A stretch of 34,837 nt of DNA from an uncultured Bacteroidota bacterium (GTDB taxonomy: Bacteria; Bacteroidota; Bacteroidia; Bacteroidales; UBA12481): NCBI GenBank assembly GCA_903851365.1, contig CAINOB010000107.1, positions 1-34,837 on the forward strand, written 5' to 3'. The position numbers and the translations under genes are program-made. Of this stretch, positions 26,246-34,091 are shown piece by piece. The notes beneath the pieces are model-generated. The model saw nothing but the letters and a program-made list of their open reading frames with translations. It made no database searches and had not been told where the DNA came from. Positions within the stretch are counted from its first letter, which is position 1. Each line of letters opens with the position of its first letter.

Positions 26246-27912
26246 TTGTTGAAATGCACTTCCAAGCCGATGCTAATGATCTGGCTGACCAATAATTGCG
26301 CATTTGAATTGTTACAAGGCTCAATGTCTCGGATATTGATTCTCTGTTTTGCCTCAAAACCAATTACCTGAAGCGCGTGTTCTGGTATTTTGATAGTGGT
26401 TCCTCTGATTGATCGACTGAAACTAACAACAACAAGAAAAACCTCATCATCGGCGCTGCCGCCATACCTGAGAAATGCAAAAACCTTGTCGAAATGAGGA
26501 TTGTCACCATTAACCCACATGAGGTCATATAACAATCCATTTGCGAAAACCGGAAAACTCTGTGCAATGTCCAGAATATTGGAATAAGCCATTCTAAGCG
26601 ACCATTGGTCTTCAGATAATTCACTGCCATCGCACTTTCCTCCATTATACCACTTCTGAACTTCTGGCATTACTGTATAGTCAAAAATGGAAGTCCGCCC
26701 ATCATCACCACTGAACCCTGATGCTCCATCAGCTCTTTCGCCGACTTCCTGACCTGAATAAATTAGAATGGGTCCTTGATTCAAAAAAGCTGAAACTGCC
26801 ATGCCTGGTAAAGCTTTCCAGGGATCAGATGCAAAGAACCTGGAGGCAATCCTTTGTTCATCGTGGTTCTCAAGAAATCTCACCATAGCATTATCCAGAC
26901 CTTCCAAGGATTGCCAAACTTTTGAGATGGCATTTGTCGATGACCTTTCTTCAATTACAGACCTGAGTGCATCATACAGTCCAACTTTATCATACAGAAA
27001 ATCGAAAAATCCTATTTCAAGATAATCACGATACTTTGATGGCTCATAAAGCTCGGCTATAAATAGAATTTCTGGCCAATCGCTTTTAATTTGGCTGATT
27101 GCATATTGCCAGAATTCAACTGGTACCATACCAGCCATATCGCAGCGGAATCCATCAATACCTTTCGTTGACCAAAAGAGTAATATCTCCGTCATTTTTA
27201 TCCAGGTATCCGGTAATGGGTGAAAGAATTTTTGGCTTGTACGATAATCAATACCATAATTCAACTTTACGGTTTCGTACCAATCATTACTGTCGGGGTC
27301 AGGACGGAAAACATCGTTTCCGGTTGCCTTAGCAGGAAATTCAATATATCGGTCCGCCCCATTTCTTGCTAATCCTTTAATTTCTAAGGTTTCACCTGGA
27401 AAATAGTAGTAGTTATTTGAAGGGCTGAATGATAGGTTCGTTTGGTCTCCTTCGCCAAGATCTAATTGATCATCAGGTATCTTACTTGAATGGTAACTGC
27501 GGGAGACATGGTTAGGAACGAAGTCAATGATTACCTTAAGTCCTGACCGATGAATTCTTTTAACCAATTGTTCAAACTCAATCATTCGGGAGAAGACCTC
27601 AGTTGCCAGATCCGGATCAACATCATAGTAATCGTTTATTGCATAGGGAGATCCGGCATTTCCCTTGACTATATCTGGATGGATGGCCACCAAACCGTCT
27701 TCAGGATAATGGGATAGGGTGGCGTGCCGTATAATCCCTGTTAGCCAGATATGCGTAATCCCGAAATTTCCAAGTTCCTTTAGTACAAGATCAGAGATAT
27801 CATTGAATTTTCCACAACCATTTTGATCTCTATTTCCATTGAAAACAGTGCTTTTCTCTGAATTGCTGAAAAGCCTGGGCAGAAGTTGGTAAATAACGAT
27901 CTTACTTTTCAT
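26215..27912 (-). CDS. GH13 alpha-amylase family protein
   Basis: A 565-residue GH13 enzyme without a signal peptide, so probably cytosolic and acting on glycogen or maltodextrins. The four conserved regions are intact. Region I is DFVPNH (D130, H135). Region II is GFRCDMAG, with nucleophile D258. Region III is FIAELYEP, with acid/base E287. Region IV is FLENHDEQR (H350, D351). The catalytic barrel spans about 5-460, followed by a beta-rich C-terminal domain. It is the last gene of the minus-strand set, 5 bp after the branching enzyme-like gene, and is convergent with the glycogen synthase-phosphorylase gene. Exact bond specificity is not deducible. Confidence 0.9.
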   Translation of the reverse strand: MKSKIVIYQLLPRLFSNSEKSTVFNGNRDQNGCGKFNDISDLVLKELGNFGITHIWLTGIIRHATLSHYPEDGLVAIHPDIVKGNAGSPYAINDYYDVDPDLATEVFSRMIEFEQLVKRIHRSGLKVIIDFVPNHVSRSYHSSKIPDDQLDLGEGDQTNLSFSPSNNYYYFPGETLEIKGLARNGADRYIEFPAKATGNDVFRPDPDSNDWYETVKLNYGIDYRTSQKFFHPLPDTWIKMTEILLFWSTKGIDGFRCDMAGMVPVEFWQYAISQIKSDWPEILFIAELYEPSKYRDYLEIGFFDFLYDKVGLYDALRSVIEERSSTNAISKVWQSLEGLDNAMVRFLENHDEQRIASRFFASDPWKALPGMAVSAFLNQGPILIYSGQEVGERADGASGFSGDDGRTSIFDYTVMPEVQKWYNGGKCDGSELSEDQWSLRMAYSNILDIAQSFPVFANGLLYDLMWVNGDNPHFDKVFAFLRYGGSADDEVFLVVVSFSRSIRGTTIKIPEHALQVIGFEAKQRINIRDIEPCNNSNAQLLVSQIISIGLEVHFNKAGYALISLS

Positions 27913-27917
27913 CCGGG

Positions 27918-29948
27918 TTATCGGATACTTTTGGTTACGATTTTCCTCAATGCCAAGCCAACTCTGGATGGGAGATAAAGTCGGATCTGAAATCCTGACC
28001 CTATTTTACCCAGCGGCTCAGCCAGATATTCTACTTGCTCATCGATCCTCCCGAATCCCTCATAGGAAGGATTGTCAGAATTTAGGACAATCTTATATTC
28101 TGCTGCATCTGATGCGATTCCGTAATTAGTAAAAGACTTGGAAGGATTTAGATTAAAAACAAACAGAAAAGGTTCTCTGACAAAAGCCAATACCTGATCT
28201 GAGTCGTTAGCAATTATCAACCTGGGCTTTTCCAGAACAGATAGCTCATCTTTATTGAATAAATGAATCATTGCTTCGTCAAAATGCTCCAAGCCTCCAT
28301 ATCGCAATTGTGGATCCTCTGCCAAGTGCCATTGCCGACGTGCATATTGATAGGTCCAGTTGTTTCCTTCCCGAGGAAAGTCAATCCACTCAGGATGCCC
28401 GAATTCGTTTCCCATGAAATTCAGGTAACCACCTCCATGTGTTGACAATGTCAAAAGCCTGATAATTTTATGCAACGATAAAGCTCTGTCAATGATTAGA
28501 CTAGGAGTGCTTTTTGACATATGAGTGTACATCTCCTTATCAGCTAACCTGAAAATGATAGTTTTATCTCCTACAAGTGCTTGATCATGTGATTCTGCAT
28601 AGGAAATAGTCTTTTCGTCATGCCTGCGGTTTGTTAGCTCATAAAATATTCTCGACATTTTCCATTGTTCGTCAGGAATCTCTTTTAATGTTTTGATCCA
28701 GAAATCAGGAATGCCCATCGAAAGCCGATAGTCAAATCCCAGACCTCCGTCTTCAACTGGAGATGCTATTCCAGGTAAGCCACTCATGTCCTCCGCAATA
28801 GTAATTGCGGAAGGATGAAGTTCATGGATGAGTTTATTGGCAAGGGCCAGATAAACTAAAGCATCCTCATCGACTCCATTGTTGAAATAGGCATCGTAGG
28901 AAGTAAAGTCCCTGCCTAAACCATGATCAAAATAGAGCATGCTTGTTACCCCATCAAAACGAAAGCCATCGAATCCAAATTCTTCAATCCAGTACTTGCA
29001 ATTTGATAGTAGAAAATGAATTGTTTCATTTTTTCCATAATCGAAACATAAGGAATCCCAAGCTGGATGCTCTCTTCGATGATCGGTATGAAACAACATA
29101 CCTGGGGTTCCATCAAAAAGTCCTGGACCCTCGAGAATATTTTTAACAGCATGAGAATGAACAATATCCATAATTACTTCGATCCCGGATTTATGCGCCT
29201 CTCCGATGAGTAGTTTTAAGTCATCCGGGGTTCCAAAACGACTTGAAACCGCAAAAAAATTGGAAACATGATACCCAAATGAGCCATAATAAGGATGTTC
29301 CTGAATGGCCATAAGCTGAAGGGTATTATATCCCAACTTTATGATACGTGGCAATACCTCTGTTCTGAATTCATCAAAGGTGCTCACCTTTCCGGCCTCA
29401 GACGACATACCGGTGTGAGCTTCATATATCAGGGCCGCTGAAAGTCCTGATTTACCTTTCGTTGATCGAATCAGTGGCTGACTAACTTTTTGGGGCTGAT
29501 CAGGTTCCCACACCTGCGCATTAAAGAGTTTGGTCTGCCCATCCTGAACAACTCTGTTTGCGTAAAGTGGGATTCGATAATCTGCTCCTCCAGTCCAGGA
29601 TATCCATAGCTTATATTCATCAAGATGGTGAATATCATCAATCTTCATCGCCAATTCCCATTGCCCCGATTGTATTTCGACAAATTGATATTTTGGTTCG
29701 ATTTTCCAATTATTAAATGAACCGGTTAAGTAAATTGAAGTTGCATTTGGGGCCCATTCATGCATGATCCATCCATCTTGAGCCTTATGCAATCCGAAAT
29801 AATGATGTCCATTGGCAAACGAACTTAATGTCTGGCCTGGTGGTATTAATTTAGTTATTTTCTCATCTATCCGTTGCATCCTGGCTTTAATCTGATGCAG
29901 AAAGGGTGTTAGATATGAATCGCGTTGAATGATACCGGGAATATTCAT
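27918..29948 (-). CDS. glgB: 1,4-alpha-glucan branching enzyme (GH13, eukaryote-like)
   Basis: A 676-residue protein that should create alpha-1,6 branches in glycogen. An N-terminal helix region is followed by a CBM48 domain (about 60-150) with WAPNATSIYLTGSFNNW. The GH13 barrel (about 185-560) has region I DIVHSHAVKN, region II GFRFDGVTS with nucleophile D332, region III TIAEDMSG with E386, and region IV YAESHDQALVGDK (H454, D455). A C-terminal all-beta domain completes it. The length and sequence style resemble GH13_8 enzymes of eukaryotes and Bacteroidota more than enterobacterial GlgB. It starts 1 bp after the pepD stop and ends 5 bp before the alpha-amylase gene, so the three form one operon. 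Confidence 0.88.
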   Translation of the reverse strand: MNIPGIIQRDSYLTPFLHQIKARMQRIDEKITKLIPPGQTLSSFANGHHYFGLHKAQDGWIMHEWAPNATSIYLTGSFNNWKIEPKYQFVEIQSGQWELAMKIDDIHHLDEYKLWISWTGGADYRIPLYANRVVQDGQTKLFNAQVWEPDQPQKVSQPLIRSTKGKSGLSAALIYEAHTGMSSEAGKVSTFDEFRTEVLPRIIKLGYNTLQLMAIQEHPYYGSFGYHVSNFFAVSSRFGTPDDLKLLIGEAHKSGIEVIMDIVHSHAVKNILEGPGLFDGTPGMLFHTDHRREHPAWDSLCFDYGKNETIHFLLSNCKYWIEEFGFDGFRFDGVTSMLYFDHGLGRDFTSYDAYFNNGVDEDALVYLALANKLIHELHPSAITIAEDMSGLPGIASPVEDGGLGFDYRLSMGIPDFWIKTLKEIPDEQWKMSRIFYELTNRRHDEKTISYAESHDQALVGDKTIIFRLADKEMYTHMSKSTPSLIIDRALSLHKIIRLLTLSTHGGGYLNFMGNEFGHPEWIDFPREGNNWTYQYARRQWHLAEDPQLRYGGLEHFDEAMIHLFNKDELSVLEKPRLIIANDSDQVLAFVREPFLFVFNLNPSKSFTNYGIASDAAEYKIVLNSDNPSYEGFGRIDEQVEYLAEPLGKIGSGFQIRLYLPSRVGLALRKIVTKSIR

Positions 29949-29949
29949 G

Positions 29950-31401
29950 TTATTCTATTCTTTTTAATACCTCAATCAGGAGCTTCCAAAATTTGACTGT
30001 CGAGGAGATATTCAGCCTCTCATCAGGAGAATGTACCCCTTTGATTGTTGGCCCAAAAGAAATCATATCCATTTTGGGGTATTTCTCCAGAAAAAGTCCG
30101 CATTCCAGACCCGCATGAATAGCTTTTACAAGAGGTTTTTGATCAAATAAATCTTGATAGGCATTTTCAGTAATTCTTAATACGGGTGAATCAGGATTCG
30201 GATTCCACCCCGGATAACCCGTAGATCTTTCAGTATAGGCGCCAGCCAAAAGAAAAACGCTCTCAACCATGTTTGACATATTGATTTTTGTGGATTCCAG
30301 CGAACTGCGCTGACTCGTCGTAACTTTAATGCGATCTTCCTCAAATTTCACTGCAGCCAGATTTGTAGAAGTTTCAACCAAGCCTGGGATAGTTTGACTC
30401 CACGAATGAACTCCATGAGGACAGGCATAGAGAGCATTGAGTAAATTACACTGGCAATCTTCATCAATAACCCATTTGGGAATCTGACAATCAGTTAACC
30501 AAAGCTCGAGATCTGGTTCTGTCCTTATGAATTCGAGCTTGATTTCAGATTGAAAAATATGAAATGCTTCTTTCAGGAGTTCTTTTTTGTCAGGCGGCAG
30601 CGTAATAGTTGCTTCTGCCTCACGCGCAATGGCATTACGCAGGTTGCCTCCGTTAAAATTGTGTATTCGGATCTCAAATTCATCAGCAAATTGCCATAAA
30701 AACCTGGTGAGAATTTTATTGGCATTCCCAAATCCTTTATGGATATCGTCCCCCGAATGACCCCCAACCAGACCTTTTACTCCAATTTTCAAAGATAAAT
30801 TTCCATCAGGGACAAATTCCTGAAGGTAATCAAACCATGCTGTCAGGTCCATTCCGCCTGCACAGCCAATGAAAAGTTCACCTTCATCCTCGGAGTCCAA
30901 ATTCAGAAGAATATCACTTTTAACAAAACCGGGTTGAAGGCCGAAAGCACCGTTAAGACCAGTTTCTTCAGCAACAGTAAACAAACATTCAATTGGACCG
31001 TGATGCAGGTTTTCAGAATCCAAAACAGCCATTTGAGCGGCAATTCCGATACCATCATCTCCACCGAGAGTTGTCCCACGCGCTTTGACCCAATCACCAT
31101 CGATATAGGCCTGAATCGGGTCGGTTAAAAAATTAAAATCAGTTCCAGCATTCTTCTCACAAACCATATCCAGATGACTTTGCAAACAAACACCCGAGTG
31201 ATTCGCTTTTCCAAATGATCCGGGTTTTCGAATGATGAGGTTTCCTGCATCATTAGTATTGTATTGAAGATTTCTGTCTTTCGCGAATTGGATCAGGAAA
31301 TCACGGATTTGCTTCTCCTGGTCACTCGGTCTCGGAATTCTAAGTAGCGCGTCAAAATGATTCCAGACGGAGGCGGGTTCAAGATTCAATAATTCTGACA
31401 T
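29950..31401 (-). CDS. pepD: Aminoacyl-histidine dipeptidase (M20 family, PepD-like)
   Basis: A 483-residue M20C metallopeptidase, the usual PepD length, that hydrolyses Xaa-His and other dipeptides in the cytosol. The dizinc site is visible: H76 and D78 in LQSHLDMVCEKN, D115 in TLGGDDGIG, E145/E146 in FTVAEETGLNG, D169 in NLDSEDEGE, and a C-terminal His in GPTIKGVHSPDE. The lid/dimerisation domain contains GLVGGHSGDDIHKG. There is no signal peptide. It is the first gene of the minus-strand operon, with the branching enzyme start only 1 bp after its stop. A functional reason for a dipeptidase in a glycogen operon is not evident. Confidence 0.93.
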   Translation of the reverse strand: MSELLNLEPASVWNHFDALLRIPRPSDQEKQIRDFLIQFAKDRNLQYNTNDAGNLIIRKPGSFGKANHSGVCLQSHLDMVCEKNAGTDFNFLTDPIQAYIDGDWVKARGTTLGGDDGIGIAAQMAVLDSENLHHGPIECLFTVAEETGLNGAFGLQPGFVKSDILLNLDSEDEGELFIGCAGGMDLTAWFDYLQEFVPDGNLSLKIGVKGLVGGHSGDDIHKGFGNANKILTRFLWQFADEFEIRIHNFNGGNLRNAIAREAEATITLPPDKKELLKEAFHIFQSEIKLEFIRTEPDLELWLTDCQIPKWVIDEDCQCNLLNALYACPHGVHSWSQTIPGLVETSTNLAAVKFEEDRIKVTTSQRSSLESTKINMSNMVESVFLLAGAYTERSTGYPGWNPNPDSPVLRITENAYQDLFDQKPLVKAIHAGLECGLFLEKYPKMDMISFGPTIKGVHSPDERLNISSTVKFWKLLIEVLKRIE

Positions 31402-31417
31402 ATTCTGAGGTTTTTTG

Positions 31418-31425
31418 TAAAGATA
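31418..31425 (-). promoter_or_regulatory. Possible -7 element for the pepD operon
   Basis: The minus strand reads TATCTTTA, seven of eight matches to TAnnTTTG, ending 16 nt before the pepD ATG. No clear TTG box was found upstream. It lies in the 109-bp divergent gap shared with the dehydrogenase operon. Confidence 0.3.
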
Positions 31426-31464
31426 TACCTAATCATCTGCCATTGCTAAAGGAATAAAAAAAAG

Positions 31465-31472
31465 TATATTTA
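31465..31472 (+). promoter_or_regulatory. Possible -7 element for the dehydrogenase operon
   Basis: TATATTTA matches TAnnTTTG at seven of eight positions and ends 38 nt before the dehydrogenase ATG. It is a weak call, based on the consensus and position only. Confidence 0.3.
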
Positions 31473-31510
31473 CTTAATAGAAAAATTAGAGCAAACAAAC
31501 TAATAATTAA

Positions 31511-32707
31511 ATGTTTATGACCAAAAAAACCATTGTCGCGATGCCGGGTGACGGTATTGGTTCTGTTGTATTGGAAGCTGCAATCAAAGTATTGAAAGCT
31601 GCGGGTTTTGAGGCTGATTACGAATTTGCTGACATTGGGTGGGAATTTTGGAAGAAAGAAGGTAATCCCCTGCCTGATCGGACGATTGAATTGCTGAAAA
31701 AGCATAAAATTGGGTTGTTTGGTGCAATAACTTCCAAACCTAAGGATGCTGCTGCTGCTGAACTTGCTCCTGAATTACAGGGGAAAGGACTTGTGTATGC
31801 AAGCCCTATTGTTGGCATGAGACAACTTTTCGATCTAGATATCTGTATCAGGCCTTGTAAAACCTACCTTGGAAATCCGTTGAATTTTATACGTCGCGGT
31901 GCTGCCGGTAATATTGAGGAACCCTTTGTGGATGTTGTAATTTTCCGTCAAAATACGGAATGCCTTTATAGTGGTGTTGAATGGTCGAACCCGCCGGAAC
32001 AGGTATATGAGGCTTTTAAAACGCATAAGGCCTTCCTGAAAAATTTCGGTAATGTTCCTAAAGATGAGATTTCAATTTCGGCGCGGATTTTTACCAAAAA
32101 ATATACCGGAAGAATCCTACGGGCTGCCTTTGAGCATGCCCGCCATAATGGGTATAAGTCAGTTACCGTTTGCGAAAAGCCAAATGTCATCCGTGAAACC
32201 AGTGGTATGATGTATAAGATGGCTCAGGATATGCAAAGAAATGAATATCCGGAAATTGCACTTTGGAATACAAATATTGATGCCCAGATGATGTGGCTGA
32301 CTAAGAATCCGGAGGATTATGGTGTCATAGTAGCTGGAAATATGTTTGGAGATATTGTGTCCGATGGGTTTGCTGGATTGATCGGCGGTCTGGGATTCGC
32401 CTGCTCAGCAAATCTTGGTGAAGAAATTGCTGTTTTTGAACCAACGCATGGGTCTGCTCCCAAGTATGCCGATTATCCGGTGTCGATAGTTAATCCGATT
32501 GCCATGATTGCAAGTGCCTGTATGATGCTTCATCATATCGGTGAAAAAGCAAAAGCTGAAAGAATTGAAAAAGCTATAGCTGAAATTATCTCGGAGGGTT
32601 TAGTTAAGACTTACGACATGCTGAAAATGACTGGTTCGCCTGATGTAATTAAGAACGGCGCTGCCTCTACAATGCAGATGGCAGATGCAATAATTGCAAA
32701 ATTATGA
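31511..32707 (+). CDS. Isocitrate/isopropylmalate dehydrogenase-family protein
   Basis: A 398-residue beta-decarboxylating dehydrogenase; M1 or M3 could be the start. Conserved features are MPGDGIG at the N terminus, RPCKTYLG, RQNTECLYSGVEW, KPNVIRETSG, and the metal-site region GNMFGDIVSDGFAGLIGGLG. The cofactor loop EPTHGSAPKYAD has K318 and Y319, with Y368 and K372 later. These are equivalent to the K344/Y345/Y391/R395 set of NADP-dependent E. coli isocitrate dehydrogenase, so NADP preference is inferred. In the substrate loop S98, R104 and R114 are kept, but the position of E. coli N115 is I100. Isocitrate is the likeliest substrate, with a related 2-hydroxy acid possible. The HD-domain gene overlaps its stop by 4 bp. 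No leucine-biosynthesis neighbours are present. Confidence 0.82.
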   Translation: MFMTKKTIVAMPGDGIGSVVLEAAIKVLKAAGFEADYEFADIGWEFWKKEGNPLPDRTIELLKKHKIGLFGAITSKPKDAAAAELAPELQGKGLVYASPIVGMRQLFDLDICIRPCKTYLGNPLNFIRRGAAGNIEEPFVDVVIFRQNTECLYSGVEWSNPPEQVYEAFKTHKAFLKNFGNVPKDEISISARIFTKKYTGRILRAAFEHARHNGYKSVTVCEKPNVIRETSGMMYKMAQDMQRNEYPEIALWNTNIDAQMMWLTKNPEDYGVIVAGNMFGDIVSDGFAGLIGGLGFACSANLGEEIAVFEPTHGSAPKYADYPVSIVNPIAMIASACMMLHHIGEKAKAERIEKAIAEIISEGLVKTYDMLKMTGSPDVIKNGAASTMQMADAIIAKL

Positions 32708-33246
32708 ATCAAAAAGTTTTAGAATTATGGCCTGAGTTGCTATGGATTAATGATTTGGACCTTCGGGAAAAAACTGCTCGAACCTGGGAAATTGCTCTGG
32801 ATCGTAGTGTGCTTTCTGCAGAAGATCTGAATACCATTCCTTTTACTCTTTTAGTGCCAAACCTGAAAGTGACTTTTATGGCTCACAAAAGGGCGGTTGT
32901 CCATATCGCTCGTGATGCAGGTTTGAAATGCAATGAATTTTTTGGCGAAGATCTTCCTGTAAACATGGATGTTTTGATTTCCGGAGCCATTTTAGCAGAT
33001 GTTGGTAAGTTATTGGAATATGAGCTAAAAGATGGAATAGCTGTTCAGGGAAAATATGGCGCTTATTTAAGACACCCTTTTTCTGGTGTTGCCTTGGCTG
33101 AGGAATGTAATGTACCACCCGAAGTTTGCCATATTATCGCTGCACATGCTCATGAAGGTGATTTGGTGAAAAGAACAACCGAGGCCTATCTTGTTCATCA
33201 TGTTGATTTTATGACATTTTTACCATTCAAAGACAGACTTAAATAA
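32704..33246 (+). CDS. Degenerate HD-domain protein
   Basis: A 180-residue protein with an HD phosphohydrolase-like fold in residues about 55-175. The usual HD pair of GALLHDIGK is here GAILADVGK: His is replaced by A98 while D99 stays. Other His residues in plausible metal positions are H61 or H67, H148/H150 in AAHAHEGD, and H165/H166 with D168 in LVHHVDFM. It may bind fewer metals or act without hydrolysis. The start overlaps the dehydrogenase stop by 4 bp, so the two are translationally coupled. The substrate is unknown, and a nucleotide or phosphorylated metabolite is only a family-level guess. A terminator follows. Confidence 0.75.
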   Translation: MNQKVLELWPELLWINDLDLREKTARTWEIALDRSVLSAEDLNTIPFTLLVPNLKVTFMAHKRAVVHIARDAGLKCNEFFGEDLPVNMDVLISGAILADVGKLLEYELKDGIAVQGKYGAYLRHPFSGVALAEECNVPPEVCHIIAAHAHEGDLVKRTTEAYLVHHVDFMTFLPFKDRLK

Positions 33247-33264
33247 AGAAAAAATTGTTTACAG

Positions 33265-33304
33265 ATGGCTTTGAGACGGACTATCATCCGTCTCTGCCAT
33301 TTTA
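33265..33304 (+). terminator. Rho-independent terminator after the HD-domain gene
   Basis: An inner 8-bp stem, GAGACGGA (33273-33280) and TCCGTCTC (33287-33294), has a 6-base loop. It is extended by an outer 5-bp stem, ATGGC and GCCAT, across a small asymmetric internal loop. The downstream arm runs into TTTTAT. It lies 18 bp after the stop codon. Confidence 0.75.
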
Positions 33305-33337
33305 TGAGTTTTGTCAAATAGATATTTTATGGTTGGA

Positions 33338-33345
33338 TATCTTTG
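33338..33345 (+). promoter_or_regulatory. -7 promoter element for the lipoprotein gene
   Basis: TATCTTTG is a full match to TAnnTTTG, with TTTG at 33310-33313 upstream, a spacer slightly longer than usual (24 nt). It lies just after the terminator of the preceding operon and about 69 nt before the lipoprotein ATG. Confidence 0.5.
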
Positions 33346-33414
33346 TTATTCTATCAAGGATTTATCGTACATTGTGTTAAGCCAATGTTTTAATAAAATC
33401 AAACTGATTGGTAT

Positions 33415-34080
33415 ATGGCCAGATTAAGAAGTACAATTATCAAAGACATCCTTCCTGGTTTGCTTTTTCTGACTCTTTTGGGATGTAAAAAGGATACTGA
33501 GTACATAATTTCTGGTAGATTAATCGATCCTAATCAGTCCATCAACATTGAAGGAGCTTCTGTAGAGGTTTGGGTCCAGCGTATTATGTCCGGAATTTTT
33601 GAAGCGGATTATAAACTGGCAGGAGAGCAAAAAACTGGTTCAAATGGAAGTTTTCAGATTAAATTGGAATCAGGAAATTACACCGGTGTGAAAATGATTT
33701 TCTCAAAGAAGGGATACTTTGGGTGGGAAACTCAACTCAACCTTGAAACTTTGAAAAATAACAATGGACTTAATGCCTATTATCAAATGGTACCTAAGAC
33801 TTTTTTGAAAATCCATGTTTTTAATCAGGTACCTCTGGATGCCAGTGACTATTTCGATTTTCGGTTGTTGAACGCCTATACCAATTGTGAAGAATGTTGC
33901 AAAGGGCAGGACTATGAATTCTCTGGAATGGATGTTAACCAAACTCTTCAATGCCTCTCATCAGGAAATACGGAACTTATTCTACAATGGACAAGGAGAA
34001 AGAATAAGGAGCAGGTTGTAAAAACAGAATCCATCTTCACCAAAGCTTTTGATACTACTAAAATTGAGTTTATCTATTAA
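33415..34080 (+). CDS. Putative lipoprotein with a carboxypeptidase-regulatory-like domain
   Basis: A 221-residue protein with a signal peptide that ends in the lipobox LLGC, so C24 would be lipidated and the protein placed in the outer or inner membrane facing the periplasm or surface. The lysines after the Cys (CKKD) do not match the acidic surface-export signal described for some Bacteroidota lipoproteins. Residues about 30-115 (IISGRLIDPN, GASVEVWV, GSFQIKLESGNYTG) look like a beta-sandwich regulatory-like domain. Four further cysteines, C158, C161, C162 and C182 approximately, lie in the second half. No specific function is recognised. The glycosyltransferase gene starts 11 bp after its stop. 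Confidence 0.75.
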   Translation: MARLRSTIIKDILPGLLFLTLLGCKKDTEYIISGRLIDPNQSINIEGASVEVWVQRIMSGIFEADYKLAGEQKTGSNGSFQIKLESGNYTGVKMIFSKKGYFGWETQLNLETLKNNNGLNAYYQMVPKTFLKIHVFNQVPLDASDYFDFRLLNAYTNCEECCKGQDYEFSGMDVNQTLQCLSSGNTELILQWTRRKNKEQVVKTESIFTKAFDTTKIEFIY

Positions 34081-34091
34081 AGCAATTCTCC

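Noticed and set aside
31511-32707. 3-isopropylmalate dehydrogenase (leuB)
   Set aside because: The cofactor loop has the Lys-Tyr of NADP-type isocitrate dehydrogenase, and no leuA, leuC or leuD is nearby.
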